In this document: positions 1-10,750 of the stretch, piece after piece | Layout: every line of letters begins with the position of its first letter | Position numbering within the stretch: the first letter of the stretch is position 1 | Origin: Ceratotherium simum simum | Lineage: Eukaryota; Chordata; Mammalia; Perissodactyla; Rhinocerotidae | Reading direction: 5' to 3' | Length of the DNA stretch: 64,000 nt | NCBI RefSeq assembly: GCF_000283155.1 | Contig: NW_004454163.1 | Location: 393,214 to 457,213, forward strand | The notes under the pieces: model-generated | The model's input: only the letters and a program-made list of their open reading frames with translations | What the model was told of the DNA's origin: nothing | The model's database searches: none | Translations under genes and position numbers: made by a program

Positions 1-153
1 AAAATGGTATACACAACTCCATCCATAAATAATTACATTGAATATTAATGGCTTAAACAGTTCAATTAAAGGCAGAGACTGTCAGAATTGATAAAGATGA
101 CAAAATCTAACAATATGCTATCTATAAGTCATCCATTCAAAATATAAAAATGG
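1..153 (+). mobile_element. LINE-1 ORF2 endonuclease fragment (old)
   Basis: The sequence follows the start of the L1 ORF2 endonuclease domain: an asparagine-rich lead-in, a decayed 'LNGLN..IK' motif around 40-80, and the decayed stretch that precedes the 'QETH' catalytic region near 110-145. It continues to the left of the window edge. It is broken by indels and has no coding capacity. An MLT1-class LTR starts at 154, so the LTR inserted into this older L1. Confidence 0.7.
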
Positions 154-710
154 TGTGGCAGGCAGGCTGACTACGGTTCTCCCCATCACCCCTGCCTCCT
201 GCTATTCATGCCCTTGTATAATCTTCTCCCGTTGGGTTGGGCAGGGCCTATGACTTGGTTTTAAACAATGGTATATGGCAAAGGTGACTAGACGAATGTT
301 ATTACATGTATGCTATTACTCTACATAAGATTGCAATGTCCATCTTGTTAGGAGACTCTCTTTCCCTTGCTGGCTTTGAAGAAACCTCCTGCCATGTAGT
401 GAGCAGCCAGAGACAGAGGGCAATGCAGCATAAAACTTAAGGCCCCCCTTGGCTGACAGCTATCAAGAAACTGAGACCCTTAGCCCTATAGCCTGAAAGA
501 AACTAAATTCTGCCCTCAATCACATGAGCTTGGAATCAGATCCTTCCCCAGTGGAGCTTCTGATGAGAACTCAGCCCTTTCTGGCACCTTGATGGCAGAC
601 TTGCATGGGATGAAGCTAAGTTATGCCTGGACACCCACTTCATAGAAAGTGTGAGGTGATAAATGTGTGTTATTTTAAGCTGCTGAAGTTGTGATAATAA
701 ATTCAGTGGG
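154..710 (+). mobile_element. MLT1-class MaLR LTR (5' LTR of a fossil element)
   Basis: The LTR opens with TGTGGCAGGC and ends with the typical MLT1 3' block: an AATAAA-like signal, a GTGTTATTTTAAGC stretch and a short remnant before the end. MaLR elements are non-autonomous relatives of ERV-L. The matching internal region resumes at 1163, after a second LTR that splits the element. The exact MLT1 subfamily is not assigned. Confidence 0.7.
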
Positions 711-1162
711 TGTATTAGTTTGCTAGGGCTGCAGTAACAAGGTACAGCAAACTGAGGGGCTTAAACAATAGAAATTTATCATCTCACAGTTCTGGAAGTT
801 AGAAGTCCAAGATTAAGATGTCAGAAGGGTGATTCCTTCTGAGGGCTGTGAGGGCTGTTCCCTGCTTCAGTCCTAGCTTCCAGTGTTTTGCTGACAATCT
901 TTGGCATTCCTTGGCTTGTAGATGCATTACCTTGATTTCCCCTTTCATCTTCACATGGCGTTCTTCCTGTGTGCATGTCTGTCTCTGTGTCCAAACTCTC
1001 CCCTTTATAGGGACACAGCCATACTGGATAGCGGCTCACCTACATGGCCTCATCTTAGCTTGATCATCAGCCAAGACCTTATTCCCAAATAAGGTCATAT
1101 GCACAAGTATTGGGGGTTAGGACTTCAACATCTTTTGGGGAAACATGATTCAACTCACAGCA
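711..1162 (-). mobile_element. MLT1A/B-like solitary LTR, reversed, inserted in another MaLR
   Basis: Read on the plus strand it begins TGTATTAGTTTGCTAGGG and ends in a decayed ATTCAACTCACAGCA. These are the reversed 3' and 5' termini of an MLT1A/B-type LTR. The flanks GTGGG (706-710) and GTGGT (1163-1167) fit the 5-bp target duplication expected of this class, with one mismatch. The two short ORFs inside it (72 and 71 codons) are chance frames. Confidence 0.85.
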
Positions 1163-1800
1163 GTGGTTACTGCTGTAACAGTGTCTAAAAGTGTGGAAGT
1201 GTCTTTGGTTCCAGGCAGCGGGAAGACTAGAAGGATTTTGAGAACCATGAAAAAGAAAGTCTAAATTGCCTTAAAAACTTAGTAAAAATATTGATTTTAA
1301 GGACACTTCCAGTGAGGGCTCCAAAGGAAGGAAGGAACATGTTATTAGAAACTTGTGGAAGGCGGAATCTGTGTTATGTAGTGTCAGAAGTATCAGTGAA
1401 ATTTCACCAGTAGTTATGTAGAAAGAGAAACACGTAAGTAATAAACTTGGTTATTTAAATAAGGAGATATCCAAACAAAGTGTTGAAGATACTGACTGTT
1501 CTTGCTGCTTATAGTAAATTGGGAGAAGAGAGAGATAAATTGAAGGAAGAATGGTTAAGCAAAAAGGAACCAGGACTAGATGATTTAAAAAAATTTTAGC
1601 CTCTCAAAATAGCAAAAGATTCTACAGTTTATTAATGACTTCTGAGCAGAGTCAGCAACCATCAGGTAACAGATACTCTGGCCTTAAGTGCAAGGAATGT
1701 ATAAGCTTGAAATTTCTGGGACCTGCCACATGGAGACAGCCTGTGGGTAAAATAAGGCAACATAATCAAAGCAGAGCTGGGAGATAAAGGGTTGATCACT
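1163..1800 (+). mobile_element. MLT1 internal region (MaLR-int), non-coding
   Basis: The order of recognisable pieces follows the MaLR internal consensus: 'GTGTGGAAGTGTCTTTGG' near 1190, the 'GAGATATCCAAACAAAGTGT' block near 1463, 'TTGCTGCTTATAGTAAA' near 1505, and 'GGACCTGCCACATGGA' near 1718. It belongs with the LTR at 154-710 and shows that this was a provirus-like copy rather than a solo LTR. No 3' LTR was recognised. No retroviral protein frame survives. Confidence 0.75.
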
Positions 1801-3841
1801 GGTAAAATAGTTAAATCCTTGGATTTGGCCATAATTGTTCTATCTTTTCATTTGTGAATCTACAAATGCATTTTATTTGTTTAAACTAGCTTGAACTGCG
1901 CTTTTTTCATGTAAAAATCACAAGTGCGATAATTAAAATCAAACAAAAACAAAAGACCAATGAAAATCATAAGAAAAACCAAAAGAAATAAAGAATAAAG
2001 CTGTGCATGTGTTTGTACATGTAGGTTGATAAAAATAAAGAATGGTATATGAATCATATTTCACACTCTGAAAATTTGTGCTTAACAAAATGTAGTTGAG
2101 AAGAGAGTAATTATAAGTGGAGCCAATGCACAACTCCCTTTTCTGAGAGTAAGGAGTAGACCTATGTTAAGTAACTGGAGAAAGTTCTGGCAATGTTCTC
2201 AATATTCTCAAATTTTGAACAATGAGAGCCCGAGACATGCGTAGAACATGTACAAGTTTGGGACTGCAACACCTGGTAGGTAGGTCTTCCTATATCAATA
2301 TTCTAGTGCTATTGCATTACGCTGGAAGATACAGTCATTTCTCATTTTCTCCTTACACACTTTTTATCTTTCTTAGTCTTGAATATTAGCATTAATCATG
2401 TTCTAACATAAATGAGTGACTCTAAACTGGGGTGAAAAAATTAAGAGTAGACTCTAGGAGAGACAATGACCTTTCTATAATGTGACTAAAAAAGAGGGGC
2501 AATATAGAACTGGATGTGCTGAAGAAGAGTCAGTAACTTGAGGCTTGCAAGGGATAATGATGTTCTAGAATTCTCCAATCAATTGACATTAACTTGGAAA
2601 ATTTTCTTTCTTAAAGCCAAACATAACTTTCAAGACAAACCATTTTTCCCAGAAATTACTCAAATGATGGTTGATGATACTCCCAGTGAAAGAATGACGG
2701 TACATGTTCATCAGAAACTGATCCAACCATGAGGGACATAGGCCATTGCCAAACGCAGCACATGGTGTAAACACCTGGCCCAGCTTTTGTGTGCAAAGCT
2801 TTTAGTTCTGTGTGTAGGTTTTTAGTTCTGTGTGCCTACAAGTAGGTATCTTCAGTGACTTGATGATTTCTTATGGGAAAGCTTTAATGAAAACCATTCC
2901 TTTGTAGTACTGTAACAGGAGGTCTTAGAGTGTCCAATATGAGGTAGCTTCTCCTTCTCTCCACTCCTAGCCTCTAGAAATACTTTAAATCTATCAGATC
3001 GTCTCTCTTTAAAGAAATAAGGATTGGCTATTAAAACAGACACATAGCACAGACCGAAAAAATTATTACGTAAGATTCAGTGAGTGTTTATAATTTTAAG
3101 ATATTAGTTTTATTTAAAATGTTAAAGTTATTGTTCAGTAAGAAATTTTAAAAAGCCTATAATAACCCATTTTAGTCTAATGTCTTTAACAAAACCTGGA
3201 ATTTCTGTCACGTTATTTCTAAGAAATATCACTGTTCAGCTTGCTGTTCTGTGAAAGGTTTGCAGTATCTTTTGTATTTAATATCTTGCTGCTTTTTTCC
3301 TCTAAAACTGTGGCCTCTTTTTTAACTTAATAAAGAAAATTAGAGGAAAAAAAACACAAGGAAAGTCATTATCCTAGGTTGGAGTCAATAATATCATTGC
3401 TATTCAAAGTCAGGAAGTAATCAGATGTTAGCCTGCAGCCAAGGAAACAATTTTATTTCTAATGGAAGGAAACAAAAGCCAAAGTCAGGCAATGCATTAG
3501 GACCTGAGAGAAGCACAAGGGGAAAAGAATAGGATCATTCTTACCACTTGTTTTTTACTTTCGCTTGACACTTTCAAACTATTGTACTTCTAAATTATAG
3601 CAGATAGATACATAGATAGATATATCATGGGCCATCAATCAATCAGTATATTGATAAAGCATGTCAAGATTCCCAGTCTGATAAAGTATCATCCTATTTA
3701 TACTGTGCTAAATACTGGATTTTATTTTACCCAAATTAGAGTATGAATATTTCCAGCTTCTAAAAGTAACTTAGTCTCGTTACCTTGTTCATTAATTTAT
3801 GTGTTCATTCAATAAATATTCATTGAATGCATAATATCTCT
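1801..3841. other. Unassigned AT-rich sequence
   Basis: I recognise no gene or family with confidence. The only local features are a short GATA-rich tract at 3600-3625 and, at 3790-3830, a piece resembling the common 'TTCATTCAATAAATATTCATTG' end of old L2/MIR-type repeats. The ORFs of 60-65 codons here have no recognisable motif. Confidence 0.5.
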
Positions 3842-3854
3842 TGGGTAATTTTCT

Positions 3855-4104
3855 TTTTTTTTTTTTTTGGTGAAGAAGATTGGCCTTGAGCTAACATCTG
3901 TTGCCAATCTTCCTCTTTTTGCTTGAAGGAGATTTGCTCTGAGCTAACATCTGTGCCAATCTTCCTCTATTTTTGTATGTGAGTTGCTGCCACAGCGTGG
4001 CTTGATGAGTGGTGTAGGTCTGCGCCCGGGATCCAAACCTGAGAATCCGGGCCGCCAAAGCAGAGCACACTGAACTTAACTACTATGACACTGGGCCAGC
4101 CCCA
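3855..4104 (-). mobile_element. ERE-type tRNA-derived SINE
   Basis: The element runs from a T run (its A-tail, reversed) through two copies of the GAGCTAACATCTG phrase to a reversed tRNA-like head ending GGGCCAGCCCC. A perfect 13-bp target duplication, TGGGTAATTTTCT, flanks it (3842-3854 and 4105-4117). EREs are Pol III-type SINEs mobilised by L1. The body is moderately diverged. Confidence 0.93.
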
Positions 4105-4117
4105 TGGGTAATTTTCT

Positions 4118-4550
4118 CCATGCTGAATATACAATATTGAATAAAGTAGAAAAACCCACTGTGCTAATGGAACCTGGATTCTAATGTTTCCAAATACAAT
4201 CAATTTGCTAAATACTTTAGATCTCAATTAAAAAGTGTTTAGGGCACTGTATCTCACTCTATGGCTCAAAATCGATTATTCTTGCAGTTGCTCTAATATT
4301 GTGAAACAGATCACGGCCCAGATTTTGATGACTTATTGCCCAGAATCTTTGATCTGGGATACAGACTTTTTACTTAAATCTTTTGCTATGTTTTTGTGTT
4401 ATTATTTCCTCTACTCTCTACTTCCCTCCTAGACTCAACTACTTGACCATTTAAATTAGGCCTCAACCATTCATTCAAAACCACAAGTTTTAATCCTGTT
4501 TTCATAAAATGCGTTTCTTTCAAAAAGAAAATATAGTGTTATATACCAAA
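4118..4550. other. Unassigned sequence
   Basis: Nothing recognisable. A 65-codon frame at 4235-4432 shows no motif. Confidence 0.4.
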
Positions 4551-4554
4551 TAGG

Positions 4555-4712
4555 AGATGCAATACTATTCCCATATTACAGATGAAGAAATTGATACTCT
4601 AATTTTTTGAGTGAGTAGTTTGAGCAAGACCATGTGGCTAATAAGAGAAACTGTTAAATTTTAACTCAAGTCTTTTTGGTATTAAATTTTGTGCCCTGTC
4701 TCTTACACCTTC
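4555..4712 (+). mobile_element. MIR SINE fragment
   Basis: The core 'TTACAGATGAAGAAATTGA' and the following decayed 'GACCATGTGGCTAATAAG' match the MIR plus-strand order (cancelled gradient of 'CAGATGAGGAAACTGAGG' then 'GGTCACACAGCTAGTAAG'). This is an ancient mammalian relic, strongly diverged. Confidence 0.7.
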
Positions 4713-4848
4713 ATTGTGGTTGGGCCACACATATATTCTTTGGGGGATTCTCTAGGCCTGATTTCTGGACCTCCTCAATATCCTCATCTGGTTGCTTGCA
4801 AATTTAAAAACTGAAGGGATTTTAGTCTATAGAAACAAAACCAAATAT

Positions 4849-6490
4849 AAAACAATATGTATAAGATCTACATGAGGAAAACTACAAAAGTCTGAAGAAA
4901 GAAATCAAAAAACTAAATAAATGGAGAGATATTCCATTTTATGGATAAGAAGGCTCAATATTTTCAAGATTTTAGTTCTTCCCAACTTGATCTATAGATT
5001 CAGTGCAATCCCAATTGAAATTTCAGCAAGTTAACTTGTGGATATCGACAAGATGATTCTAAAGTTTATATGGAGAGGGAAAAGACCCAGAATAGCCAAC
5101 TCAATAATAGACAAGAAGAACAAAGTTAGAGGATTGGCACTACCCAACTTCAAGACTTACTATAAAGTTACAGCAATCAAGACCAGTGTGATACTGGCAA
5201 AAGAATAGATGACTAGATCAATGGAACAGAATAGAGAGCCTAGAAAAAGACCCATATAAGATATCTGACAAATGGACATCTGATATTTGACAAATGGACA
5301 AGCAATACAATGGTGGAAAGATAGACTTTTCAACAAACGGTGTTGGAATAACTGGACATTCATATGCAAAAAAAAAAAGTCTAGACACAGTCCTCATACT
5401 TTTGACAAAAATTAACTCAAAATTGATCATAGACCTAAATGTAAAATGCAAACCTATAAAACTCCTGGAGGAAAGCATAGGAGAAAATCTAGATGACCTT
5501 GGGTTTGGTGATGACTTTTTTTTTTTTTTTTTGTGAGGAAGACCAGCCCTGAGCTACCATCTGATGTCAATCCTCCTCTTTTTTGCTGAGGAAGACTGGC
5601 CCTGGGCTAACATCTGTGCCCATCTTCCTCTACTTTATGTGGGATGTTGCCACAGCATGGCTTAACAAGTGGTGCGTCGCTGCGCGCCCGGGATCTGAAC
5701 GGGTGAACCCCAGGCCACCGCAGCTGAGTGCGCACACTTAACTGCTTGCGCCACTAGGCTGGCCCCCTAGGTGATGACTTTTTAGATGCAAGACAAAGGG
5801 CAAGATGAATGAAAGAAGTAATTGATAAGCTAGACTTCATTAAAATTAAAAACTTCTGCTCAGTGAAAGACAACGTCAAGAGAATTAGCAGACAATCTAC
5901 AAACAAGGAGCACATATTCGTAAAAGACAGATCTGATAGAGAACTGTTATCCAGTATATACAAAGAACTCTTAAAACTCAACAATAAGAAAACAAACAAC
6001 ACAACAATAAGAAAACAAACATTAAAAAATGGGCCAAAGACTTGAATAGATACTTCATGATGGAAGATATACAGAGAGCAAATAGTAGGAAATAGATGAA
6101 ATAATAATATAGAGATGATAATAGGGAAAGATGCTCGGCATCACATTGTCACCAGAGGATTACAAATTCAAACAACAATGAAATACCACTACATACCTAT
6201 AAGAAAGGTGAAAACCCAAAACACTGACAGCACCAAATCCTGGAAAGGATGCAGAGTAACGAGAACTCTCATTCATTGCTTGTCAGAATGCAAAATGGTG
6301 CAGCCACTTTGGAAAACAGTCTGACCATTTTTTGCAAAACAGAACATACTCTTACATATGATCCAGCAATCACCCTCCTTGGTATTTACTCAAATGAATT
6401 GAAAACTTATGTCCACACAAAAACCTGCGCACAGATGCACATAGCATCTTCATTCGTAACTCCCAAAACTTAAAAGCAATCAAGATGTCT
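4849..6490 (+). mobile_element. LINE-1 ORF2 C-terminal part, interrupted by an ERE
   Basis: A 5'-truncated L1. From 4849 the DNA reads through the region C-terminal to the reverse transcriptase. In the frame at 5400-5515 the peptide 'LTKINSKLIIDLNVK' is the conserved L1 ORF2 segment, and after the SINE (5809 on) 'LDFIKIKNFCSVKDNVKRI' continues it. Frameshifts and stops make it dead. Sequence stops at the point equivalent to 'AAGATGTCTTTCA' (6483-6494), roughly half a kilobase before the expected 3' UTR end, which reappears at 6641. Confidence 0.9.
5521..5769 (-). mobile_element. ERE-type SINE nested in L1
   Basis: Reversed ERE: T run, two GCTAACATCTG-like phrases (one decayed), a reversed B box around CGCGCCCGGGATCTGAAC and the terminal GGCTGGCCCC. 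It is flanked by a perfect 14-bp duplication, GGTGATGACTTTTT (5507-5520 and 5770-5783), so the host L1 can be rejoined exactly. Its presence dates the ERE as younger than the L1. Confidence 0.94.
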
Positions 6491-6494
6491 TTCA

Positions 6495-6640
6495 GGGCCA
6501 TCCCCTAGTGGTTAAGTTCAGTGCACTCTGCTTCGGTGGCCTGGGTTTGCTTTCTGGACGTGGACCTACACCACTCGTCAGTGGCCATGCTGTGGCAGCA
6601 GCTCACATATGAAATAGAGGAAGATTGGCCACAGATGTTA
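6495..6640 (+). mobile_element. 3'-truncated ERE-type SINE at an L1 deletion junction
   Basis: The head GGGCCATCCCCTAGTGGTTAAG is the ERE tRNA-like start, with a recognisable 'CATGCTGTGGCAGCAG' middle and 'GAGGAAGATTGGCC' near the end. There is no A-tail and no visible target duplication. L1 sequence is missing across the site (see the L1 entries either side). Confidence 0.85.
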
Positions 6641-6780
6641 TCTGATGAGAGGTGTTGATAATGGAGCAGGTAATGTGGGTATGAGGGGGACAGGGGTTAT
6701 AGGGATACCCTGTACTTTCTGCTTAATTTTGCTGCAAGCCTAAAACTGTTCTAAAAAATAAAGTCTATTAAAAACAAAGC
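6641..6780 (+). mobile_element. LINE-1 3' UTR end with poly(A) signal
   Basis: The piece 'GGTGTTGATAATGG', a G-rich stretch, 'AATTTTGCTGCAAGCC', 'AAAACTGTTCTAAAAAATAAA' and an A-rich tail match the end of L1MA-like 3' UTRs. It is the terminus of the same L1 that runs from 4849. Confidence 0.82.
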
Positions 6781-7361
6781 AAAACAAGAATATGGTATCT
6801 CTAAAAACTTTAGTATAGAATACTCTCTAAGAGATAGTCTGCAATAAAAACAGTATATATAAAAAAAAAGAAAGCTGATGCATATTGGTTTATGTTTTAT
6901 CTTCTTAGAAAATTATGTTGGCATTTTGGCATTTTAATGTGTGAACTCAACTGAGATTAGACAAAGATTTGACATCTATTTTATAAAATTATTAAACCAG
7001 TGTCACTTGACTTCAAAATTGGCAAGTATGACATAAATGCTTGCACTAAAGACACATCCAATCTACCGTAAAATACTTACGAAATACCATGATTACAAGA
7101 AAGCCACAACAGATAGATGGTAAAAGCACAGAGAAAGAAAACAAGCTATAATAAAGTATGTGTTGTTATAATATAGACAGTTTATTATCTTTAAAGGCTA
7201 GAGAGAAGAATATAGTGGTGGCTAATATATGTGACATGACAAAATACATCAGTTCCTTTATATGAATTAACTAAAAGTTATTTTGAAACTATTTCATTAA
7301 ATGGTCCAAACAGCACAAATATTTCTTTTTTCTTTTACCTTGCCCATTGGATATTTTTGTT
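6781..7361. other. Unassigned AT-rich sequence
   Basis: Nothing recognisable apart from A- and T-rich runs. Confidence 0.4.
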
Positions 7362-7385
7362 TTTACCCAGCTTTATTGAGATATA

Positions 7386-7789
7386 GCCAGCCCTGGTGGT
7401 CTAGTGATTAAGATTCAGCACTCTCACCACCGTGGCCCAGGTTTGTTTCCTGGTCAAGGAACCACACCACCCATGTGTCGGTCGTCGTACTGTGGCGGCT
7501 GCATGTTGCTGTGATGCTGAAAGCTATGCCACCAGGATTTCAAATACGCAGGGTCACCCATGGTAGACAGATTTCAGTGGAGCTTCCAGACTAAGACAGA
7601 CTAGGAAGAAGGGCCTGGCCACCCATTTCCGAAAAAAATTGGCCATGAAAGCCCAACGAATAGCAGTGGAGCATTGTCTGACATAGTGCTGGAAGATGAG
7701 AGGATGTCTCAAAAAGACCAGGCAGGGTTCTGCTCTGCTGTACAAAGGGTGGTTAGGAGTCACAATTGACTTCACGGTGCTAACAACAA
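7386..7789 (+). mobile_element. Composite SINE: ERE-like tRNA head with RTE-like tail
   Basis: Positions 7386-7510 look like a diverged ERE-type head (GCCAGCCCTGGTGGTCTAGTG, then a decayed B box). Positions 7511-7789 are unlike any ERE and end AGTCACAATTGACTTCACGG followed by GCTAACAACAA. That end resembles the 'GAATCGACTCGACGGCA' 3' ends shared by RTE-type LINEs and the SINEs they mobilise. There is no A-tail, only a short AAC repeat. An 11-bp duplication with one mismatch (ATTGAGATATA at 7375-7385, ATTGGGATATA at 7790-7800) shows it inserted as one unit. It may already be catalogued under a name I cannot recall. Confidence 0.75.
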
Positions 7790-8132
7790 ATTGGGATATA
7801 ACTGACATATAACATTGTGTAAGCTTAAGATGTACAACATGTTGATTTGATACACGTACATAATGCAATACAATTACCACTGTAACATGAGCTAACACCT
7901 CCATTGCATCATGTAATTACCATTGTGACATGTAGTATCTACTGTCAGCAACTTTCAGGTATATAATACAGCATTGTTAGCTATAATCAGAATGCTGTGA
8001 ATTAGATCCTTAGAACTTATGCATCTTCTAACTGGAAGTTTATACTCTTTGACCATTATCTCTCCATCTCCTCCATTCCCCAGCCCCTGGTAAACACCAT
8101 TCTACTCTCTGTTTCTACAAGTTGACTTTTTT

Positions 8133-8423
8133 TTTTTTGTGAGGAAGATCAGCCCTGAGCTAACATCCATGTTAATCGTCCTCTTTTTGCTGAGGAAGAC
8201 TGGCTCTGAGCTAACATCTATTGCCAATCTTTCTCCTTTTTTTCCCCCAAAGCCCCAGTAGATAGTTGTAAGTCATAGTTGCACATCCTTCTAGTCGCTG
8301 TATGTGGGACGCGACCTCATCATGGCTGGAGAAGCAGTGCGCTGGTGCGCGCCCGGGATCCGAACCTGGGCCACCAGTAGCGGAGCGTGCACACTTAACT
8401 GCTAAGCCACGGGACCGGCCCCC
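8133..8423 (-). mobile_element. ERE-type SINE with long 3' domain
   Basis: Reversed ERE with T run, two GAGCTAACAT phrases, the AAAGCCCCAGTAGATAG segment, a reversed B box (GCGCCCGGGATCCGAACC) and the end ACCGGCCCC. The near-perfect duplication AAGTTGACTTTTTT / AAGTTTACTTTTTT (8119-8132 and 8424-8437) marks the insertion into the L1. Confidence 0.93.
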
Positions 8424-8571
8424 AAGTTTACTTTTTTAGATTCCACATGTTGTGCAGTAGTTGTCTTTATCAGTCTGACTTATTTCACTCAGCATAGTGC
8501 CCTCCAGGTCCATCCAAGTTGTTGCAAATAGGATTTCCTTCTTTCTCATGGCTGAATAATATTCCATTATA

Positions 8572-8612
8572 TTTATATATATATATATATTATTTTTTTT
8601 TTAAATCACATC
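8572..8612. repeat. (TA)n and T-run microsatellite
   Basis: An alternating TA tract followed by ten or more T residues, within the reversed L1. It probably grew from the L1 'ATTCCATTATATATATATA' motif. Confidence 0.9.
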
Positions 8613-8840
8613 TCTATCCATTAATACATTGATGGACACTTAGGTTGTTTCCATATCTTGGCTATTATGAATGCTGCAATAAAAACGGGAGTGCAGAATC
8701 TCTTCAATATCCTGTTTTCCCTTCCTTTGGATATATACCCAGCAGTGAGATTATTAGATCATTGGGTAGTTCTATTTTTCATATTTTGAGGAACTTCCAA
8801 AATATTTTCATAATGGCTGTACCAACTTACATTCCTGCCA

Positions 8841-9167
8841 AAGAAGTTCAAACACTTCTTGTCAAATGAGATAAAATTTTTGTGAAAGTTGAAGAGGCAG
8901 TTAACTTGTGTTAAAAATTGTGACTTTCAATGGAAATGTGCTTCAGAGAAAGCCAGTAGCCTTTCAAACAATTTCTGAAAACCAATAGATAGTGAAAACA
9001 CTAGTACAATTATATTTTAGTACATTTTGTGGTCTGAATGACCTATTGGTGTGTGTTGTGATACATGCAATGGAATAGAAGAGACACATTCTCCCTAGAG
9101 AGCTTTGCTGAATGTTAAAGATCTACTGAACTTGACCTCACTACTCCTCAAAATTGCCATATATCAC
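8841..9167. other. Unassigned sequence
   Basis: Nothing recognisable. The L1 similarity stops abruptly near 8840. Confidence 0.4.
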
Positions 9168-9292
9168 GAGGACTGTTCTTTTCACTTCAGTGATAAGAAA
9201 GCTCTGACACAGAGAGTTTCAGTAAACTGCTCAAGGTCATGCAATAAGCAGGCAGTGGAATCAGAGTTTGAGTCTCATTCCATTTGACTTCA
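9168..9292 (+). mobile_element. MIR SINE fragment
   Basis: The order 'GATAAGAAAGCTCTGACAC', 'GCTCAAGGTCATGCAATAAG', 'CAGTGGAATCAGAGTTTGAG' matches the MIR core and 3' part. The 60-codon frame across it (9105-9287) is incidental. Confidence 0.82.
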
Positions 9293-10540
9293 GTTATCTC
9301 AAGTTTAGAAAGTTATAAAAGATCCACAAATTCAAGAATATTCGCATCAAAGGGGCAATCACAATATGAATATAATGTGATGCTTTTCACAAGTTACACA
9401 AGAAATATCTAAGGAAGTGATTATCAAACTGTGCTCTAGAATCCTACTGTTTCAATGATGAATCTTCCAACAAACCATGAAGAGTTCAACTTCTTGAGAA
9501 AACAGTTCATCCTTTCATATATGGTATGCTGGGTGCTTTCGAGCAACTGTATTTGAAAAAAGAATGAATTACACTACACATAATTTGAAAATCGGTGGTC
9601 TAGCTTGGGGGAGAAAATTGACATTCCAAAGTAGAAAATACTAGATTAAACGCGAAAAAACCTTCTTGAATAGCGGTTACATGTTTTTCAAAGTTCACTT
9701 TCAACACACAATGCCAAATGGAATTCTTAAGATGGATCAGAATTGAGAACAAGGAAACAACACGGCTAAGTTGCAAGGAGACTCTAACTGTGGGCATTGT
9801 TGCTTGTGCTACAGACAGTGTTTTCCTTTTTAGTAAGAATAATAGCTGCTACAGACATCAGTATCGATGTGTTTGGAAAACATTACAAAAGCGACTATGT
9901 CAAGATGATGAGAGGGAATATTATGTCCAGGTGAAGTGCTACAAGCCAAAAGAAGTAGAGTCAAAGAGAGGCATATGATTAAATGTGACTGAAGTACTGA
10001 GACAGTTCATCAAAAAAGACAGTCTAATAGAGCTGGCTGAGTACTTCTTGCTTATCCTTTCTCTGGGACTTTGGGACACTTTGAATTTTCATTTATGTGA
10101 CATGTGAGCTCATACTGGTCAGAGCTAGTTAGCATTCCAGACAATATATCACTTACATATTTTAGTTTCTAGATGAATTAACTGCTGATTGAATAGTTTC
10201 TGGAAGATTATTGATGAAGGCAATATGTACATACTCTGCAGTATGTGTATTTGTCAAAGCGATCATCTTTAAGAGGTAATAGAATAAAATCTACTTTGCA
10301 CGTAAAAATTTCTAACCTAACGTAACATTCATGTTGTATACCTACCTAAGAATGAGAAAAATTGTCAGGCTGACGATTTTTCGTATCACATTTCATTCTG
10401 TGTTTTGGGACCAGTTATTATAATCATTATTTACACTTCCAAATAGACTTTTTGAAAAATAACATGTTGTTATAGCAAATGACAAAACATGATTCGGTTT
10501 ATTCCTGCTAAATTGAGAGCCTCTCAAGGTCTTATAAAAT
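9293..10540. other. Unassigned sequence
   Basis: No family or gene recognised. An 86-codon frame at 9718-9978 was inspected and has no motif, no splice context that I can support and a chance-level length. Confidence 0.4.
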
Positions 10541-10612
10541 GTCTTATTTATCTTTGTCCTGACCCCAGCACAGGCCCCGGCACACAGTAGTCACTCAATA
10601 ATTTTTGCTGAA
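10541..10612 (+). mobile_element. L2 LINE 3' end fragment
   Basis: Contains 'CCCCAGCACAGGCCCCGGCA', then 'CACAGTAGTCACTCAATAAT' and the decayed 'TTTGCTGAA', the classical L2 terminus. Confidence 0.75.
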
Positions 10613-10750
10613 ATATATCAACAATATATAGACATATATTTCAGCCTTTGACAAATTTAGCGTGAGTGGAAATAAAGCCCATTAAAATGGTGTCAGTTAA
10701 TTAGGTTGATGATGTAACTTTCCCTAAGAAGGGAAAGTTAAAGACAGAAT

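Larger units (their letters stand above)
7362..8840 (-). mobile_element. Old LINE-1 3' end, reversed, split by two SINEs
   Basis: Read on the plus strand it starts 'AGCTTTATTGAGATATA' and passes through 'GTACAACATGTTGATTTG', 'GACTTATTTCACTCAGCATA', 'GGCTGAATAATATTCCATTA' and 'GGTTGTTTCCATATCTTGG'. This is the reverse complement of an L1M-type 3' UTR and ORF2 C-terminus. A composite SINE (7386-7789) and an ERE (8133-8423) interrupt it, and a TA-rich microsatellite has grown at 8572-8600. No frame survives. Confidence 0.9.

Noticed and set aside
5521..5769. Functional tRNA gene suggested by A and B box-like motifs in ERE copies
   Set aside because: The boxes belong to SINE heads; there is no cloverleaf or intact acceptor stem, and each copy is bounded by target duplications.
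7554..7904. 116-codon minus-strand ORF
   Set aside because: Runs from the composite SINE across its boundary into reversed L1, so it spans two unrelated elements.
9718..9978. 86-codon ORF with several cysteines
   Set aside because: No spacing typical of a zinc finger or secreted cysteine-rich family, and chance length.
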